Assembly (NCBI GenBank): GCA_963921305.4
Contig: CAWUEX030000002.1
Coordinates: 3,596,001-3,660,000 of the forward strand
Source: CAWUEX02 sp963921305
GTDB taxonomy: Bacteria; Pseudomonadota; Alphaproteobacteria; Rhodospirillales; Rhodospirillaceae
Direction: 5' to 3'
DNA length: 64,000 nucleotides
Numbering within the stretch: position 1 is the first letter of the stretch; each line of letters opens with the position of its first letter. The translations under genes were made by a program, and so were the position numbers. The notes under the pieces are model-generated. The model saw only the letters and a program-made list of their open reading frames with translations. It was not told where the DNA came from and searched no databases. Of this stretch, positions 62,997 to 64,000 are shown one piece after another.

Positions 62997-63796
62997 TTAA
63001 TGACCTTCCATTTCACGTTCGGAAGCCGCATAAGCTTCTAGTCCGTCCAGGGTCACGCAATGACCGCGCATGGTCCGGCGTGAGCGTCCGTTATCGACTG
63101 TACCGGCGCTGTGGCACATATCTGTATCGAAGATGAAGAGAGTCCCTGCGGGACCAATGATCGGCATCGTCGGCACGTCACCATGGACGATGTTGTCCAT
63201 GGATTTCAGGTGAAGCTCCTCAACTGCTTTGAGACGGTGGTCACGAATGACTCTATTTGAACCAGGAGACGCCCTCATCGCGCCATTACGCTCGTCCGTA
63301 TCCGTAAGGTAAAAGAAGAACTTAAAAAGATTGAGCCTGTCGAAGTGCGTGACGAATGGCGGTTTAGATTGCACCTCACGCGTTTCATCCAACAGCGTCA
63401 CAAAAATATGCCGATTAAGCAGTAGTCATTACCGTAGAAGTAGGCTGTTGAGACAGATTGGAGTTCCTGGCTGCTGAACAGCGTGCGCGTCGCCGGGATC
63501 ATGTCGTCGGGAATAACTCCGCGGCGTATGCGCACGTTGACAATGTTGCCATACGCATCGCCAGGAAAGTGCCCCTCCCCCTCGCGCTGCTGCGCGATAA
63601 GTTCATCGAACTCTTCATTCAACGCATCTAATAGCTCTCCTTGGAGAAAGCCGGGGAATACAGCAATACCCCATTCCCGCACCGCGTCAGCGATGGTCTG
63701 GGCGTCCGGCCATTCAGACCAATAGATATTGGATGGGTCGAGCGACACCGCATGACTCACATCTTGTGCCTCTAGGGTGTCCGGCATTGCGTGCAA
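62997..63796 (-). pseudogene. Phytanoyl-CoA dioxygenase-like gene, frameshifted
   Basis: An Fe(II)/2-oxoglutarate-dependent oxygenase-like protein split by a one-base loss. Part one (63398-63796) has a GIAVFPGFLQGELLDALNEEFDELIAQ segment and reaches the T run at 63402-63406. Part two (62997-63401) continues TLLDETREVQSKPPFVTHFDR..FYLTDTDERNGAM and has the HFD and DMCHSAGTVDNGRSRRTMRG metal and substrate motifs. Adding one T rejoins both frames. It is a real pseudogene or a base error. Confidence 0.8.
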
Positions 63797-63904
63797 ATTT
63801 CCTATTGCAAGTGAGTTTCATTCATTGTCGCCGAAGAAGATTGCGGCGGAAATGATAATATTTCCTTAGTCCGGCGGTATGCGGGGAAGACCAGAAGCTC
63901 GAAA

Positions 63905-64000
63905 CTAAAACAGGTCTTCGGACGCGGCATCAAGGGCATTGATTTCCTGATTGTCGGTCTGCAGGCCGAGGGCCCAGGCGCCAAATGGCGCTGTGTTGAG
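63905..64000 (-). CDS. 3' end of an unidentified gene (cut by the window edge)
   Basis: An open frame enters from the right edge and ends at a stop at 63905. Its last residues read ...ALGLQTDNQEINALDAASEDLF. The family cannot be told from 31 residues. Confidence 0.4.
   Translation of the reverse strand, partial: LNTAPFGAWALGLQTDNQEINALDAASEDLF

Noticed and set aside
63802..63984. 60-codon minus-strand frame near the window end
   Set aside because: It overlaps, in another frame, the open frame entering from the edge and has no signal or motif.
1..64000. CRISPR array, rRNA, IS element or integrase
   Set aside because: No regular repeat-spacer pattern, rRNA-like stretch or transposase/integrase frame was found.

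Overview
This window reads as a high-GC alphaproteobacterial chromosome. The backbone is the gene order typical of that class: dgt-argS-SPOR-nagZ-scpA-scpB-tatABC-serS-surE-pcm-LysM/M23-DUF815-yajC-secDF-Mth938-phytoene-synthase-like-trmFO. It also has hopanoid-type squalene genes (hpnCDE), a DUF4170 protein, a PAS_5-type protein and two TonB-dependent receptors. I see no rRNA, complete tRNA, CRISPR array or intact insertion sequence. The species cannot be named from this alone; a marine or freshwater heterotroph with an outer membrane would fit.

Layout. 1-4.1 kb: a DinB protein, then a minus-strand set of nitrilase-type amidohydrolase, solute-binding protein and Tat-exported DUF1838 protein. 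4.1-7 kb: a secreted cysteine-containing protein coupled to a DoxX-like membrane protein, a NupC-type transporter broken by a one-base frameshift, and a doubled DUF4170 protein. 7-13.5 kb: trmFO, an NDUFAF6-like protein, hpnC-hpnD-hpnE (two farnesyl-PP to squalene) and a PuuD-like membrane protein ending in a strong terminator. 13.1-32 kb: the conserved housekeeping block, mostly on the minus strand, covering protein export (fused SecDF, YajC, TatABC), chromosome condensation (ScpAB), wall recycling and division (NagZ, SPOR, NlpD-like), aminoacylation (ArgS, SerS), repair and nucleotide clean-up (Pcm, SurE, Dgt).

32-46 kb is more accessory: ErpA, a secreted HENEH protein, a large TonB receptor, exonuclease III, a HTH regulator with a perfect palindrome upstream, a Tat aldo/keto reductase and its decayed partial copy flanking a small AT-richer island, an alpha/beta hydrolase with His at the nucleophile elbow beside a second DUF1838 gene, a sulfotransferase-like gene coupled to a 61-residue ORF, and a papain-like protease fused to an alpha/beta-hydrolase-like domain.

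46.1-52.1 kb is a coherent zinc-scarcity locus. It holds a Zur regulator with a perfect dyad upstream, a ZnuD-like TonB receptor with a His/Glu-rich loop, a DUF1826 protein, a COG0523 GTPase with a His-rich linker and an AztD-like periplasmic zinc chaperone. A Rap1a/Tai-like secreted protein diverges from the same dyad. The parts would import zinc across the outer membrane, hold it in the periplasm and allocate it inside the cell; no zinc ABC transporter lies in the window.

52.2-64 kb: ilvD, an orphan protein of possible phage type, a TPR-glycosyltransferase-like protein, valS, an O-GlcNAc-transferase-like (GT41) protein, two tandem secreted Rossmann-fold proteins, a DUF2177 membrane protein, a frameshifted phytanoyl-CoA-dioxygenase-like gene and the 3' end of an unidentified gene. 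Two genes (NupC type and PhyH type) are each broken by one missing base, so base-level assembly error is possible.
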